Source of the DNA: JABFRZ01 sp036376275
GTDB taxonomy: Bacteria > Planctomycetota > UBA1135 > GCA-002686595
NCBI GenBank assembly: GCA_036376275.1
Contig: DASVAP010000414.1
Coordinates: 1-5,664, forward strand
Length of the DNA: 5,664 nucleotides
Direction of reading: 5' to 3'
Made by a program: the position numbers and the translations under genes
In this document: positions 4,800 to 5,664 of the stretch, piece after piece
Numbering within the stretch: the stretch's first letter is position 1
Layout: every line of letters begins with the position of its first letter
The notes under the pieces: generated by a model
Told to the model about the DNA's origin: nothing
Seen by the model: only the letters and a program-made list of their open reading frames with translations
Database searches by the model: none

Positions 4800-5664
4800 A
4801 TGACGCACCCCGTCACGTTGATCCTTGGCGACGGCACCGGACCCGAGCTGGCGGCCGTCACGCGGGAGGTGCTCGACGCCACCGGCGTGGCCTTCGAGTG
4901 GCACGAGGCCGAGGCGGGCGTGGACGTGATGGAGCAGCGCGGGACCCCGCTGCCGGACGAGACCCTGGAGTCGATCCGGCGCACGAAGACCTGCCTCAAG
5001 GCGCCGATCACGACCCCGGTCAACCCGCCCAAGGGGGTCACGAACTTCCGCTCGGTCAACGTCGCGCTGCGCAAGACCTTCGACCTGTACGCCTGCCTGC
5101 GCCCCTGCAAGACCTACCCCGGGGTGCGCTCGCGCTACACCGGGATCGACCTGGTGATCTTCCGCGAGAACACCGAGGACCTGTACGCGGGCATCGAGTT
5201 CGAGAAGGGCTCGGTCGCGGCCCACAAGCTGGCGGCGACGATCGAGGAGCTCGCCAAGGTCAAGATCCGCGGCGACGCGGGCATCTCGATCAAGCCGATC
5301 TCGGTCTTCGGCACCGAGCGCATCGTCAAGGCCGCCTTCGAGTACGCCGTGAAGCACGGGCGCAAGAAGGTCACGGCGGTCCACAAGTCGAACATCATGA
5401 AGTTCTCCGACGGGCTCTTCCTCGCCACCGCGCGCGAGGTCGCCAAGCGCTACCCGTCGGTGCAGTTCGACGACCGCATCGTCGACAACATGTGCATGCA
5501 GCTCGTGCAGAACCCGCAGGACTACGACGTGCTCGTCCTGCCGAACCTGTACGGCGACATCGTCAGCGACCTGTGCGCGGGCCTGGTCGGCGGGCTGGGC
5601 GTGGCGCCCGGCGCCAACATCGGGACCGACGCGGCGGTGTTCGAGCCGGTGCACGGGTCCGCGC
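4800..5664 (+). CDS. icd: Isocitrate dehydrogenase, isocitrate/isopropylmalate family (3'-truncated)
   Basis: The family oxidatively decarboxylates isocitrate to 2-oxoglutarate with NAD(P)+ and Mg2+. From ATG 4800, 288 residues are visible before the window ends, probably leaving 50-100 unseen. LGDGTGPE (9-16) is the N-terminal family motif. RSVNVALRK (84-92) carries the Ser and Asn (S85, N87) that contact isocitrate in IDH and are lacking in LeuB, so isocitrate is favoured over isopropylmalate. Further substrate or catalytic residues by alignment are R91, R101, R123, Y129 in RENTEDLYAGIE and K196 in HKSNIMK. The metal-binding Asp residues are D229, D253 and D257 in DNMCMQL and NLYGDIVSD. The family signature extends through LVGGLGVAPGANIG to VHGSA. 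The coenzyme-deciding residues come just after this, so NAD versus NADP cannot be read. Homoisocitrate or tartrate dehydrogenase is less likely. It has its own probable promoter and a strong ribosome binding site. Confidence 0.88.
   Translation, partial: MTHPVTLILGDGTGPELAAVTREVLDATGVAFEWHEAEAGVDVMEQRGTPLPDETLESIRRTKTCLKAPITTPVNPPKGVTNFRSVNVALRKTFDLYACLRPCKTYPGVRSRYTGIDLVIFRENTEDLYAGIEFEKGSVAAHKLAATIEELAKVKIRGDAGISIKPISVFGTERIVKAAFEYAVKHGRKKVTAVHKSNIMKFSDGLFLATAREVAKRYPSVQFDDRIVDNMCMQLVQNPQDYDVLVLPNLYGDIVSDLCAGLVGGLGVAPGANIGTDAAVFEPVHGSA

Noticed and set aside
3726..5654. Very long minus-strand open frame (over 600 codons) antisense to the HEAT and isocitrate dehydrogenase genes
   Set aside because: Both sense genes have clear family motifs. 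The antisense product is Arg/Ala/His-rich with no recognisable domain, as expected from GC-saturated third positions.

Overview
The window comes from a bacterial chromosome that is very rich in G+C, about three quarters by eye, with third codon positions almost always G or C. I see no RNA gene, insertion sequence, integrase, CRISPR array or prophage gene. The mix of housekeeping genes with TPR and HEAT proteins, and the style of the C-terminal TPR and HEAT segments, suggests a high-GC Planctomycetota-like bacterium. Myxococcota or another high-GC phylum cannot be excluded. This placement is inference from protein style, not from a marker gene.

Layout on the + strand: (1) prfA, peptide chain release factor 1, cut at its 5' end (1-987). 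(2) A six-span membrane protein of unknown function (1090-1944). (3) prmC, the methyltransferase that modifies the GGQ glutamine of release factors (2010-2840). Genes 1 and 3 form the well-known enzyme-substrate pair for translation termination, and the membrane gene sits between them. prmC converges on a small minus-strand TPR gene (2857-3267). A small inverted repeat fills the junction and overlaps the TPR stop codon.

After a divergent intergenic stretch (3268-3465) comes a + strand gene (3466-4563) for a mosaic protein: a four-cysteine N-terminal knuckle, one membrane span, a long coiled coil, a Pro/Ala linker and C-terminal HEAT repeats. A GC-rich hairpin follows its stop. The intergenic stretch 4564-4799 carries a likely -10 box, two poly-C runs and a good ribosome binding site. 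These precede the last gene (4800-5664, cut at its 3' end), a decarboxylating dehydrogenase of the isocitrate/isopropylmalate family that is most likely isocitrate dehydrogenase of the TCA cycle.

Functionally the window is mostly core metabolism and translation. I found no convincing new multi-gene system. The two items most worth following up are the membrane protein embedded between prfA and prmC, and the zinc-knuckle/TM/coiled-coil/HEAT protein. The dense GC coding produces many long spurious open frames on both strands, which I discarded.
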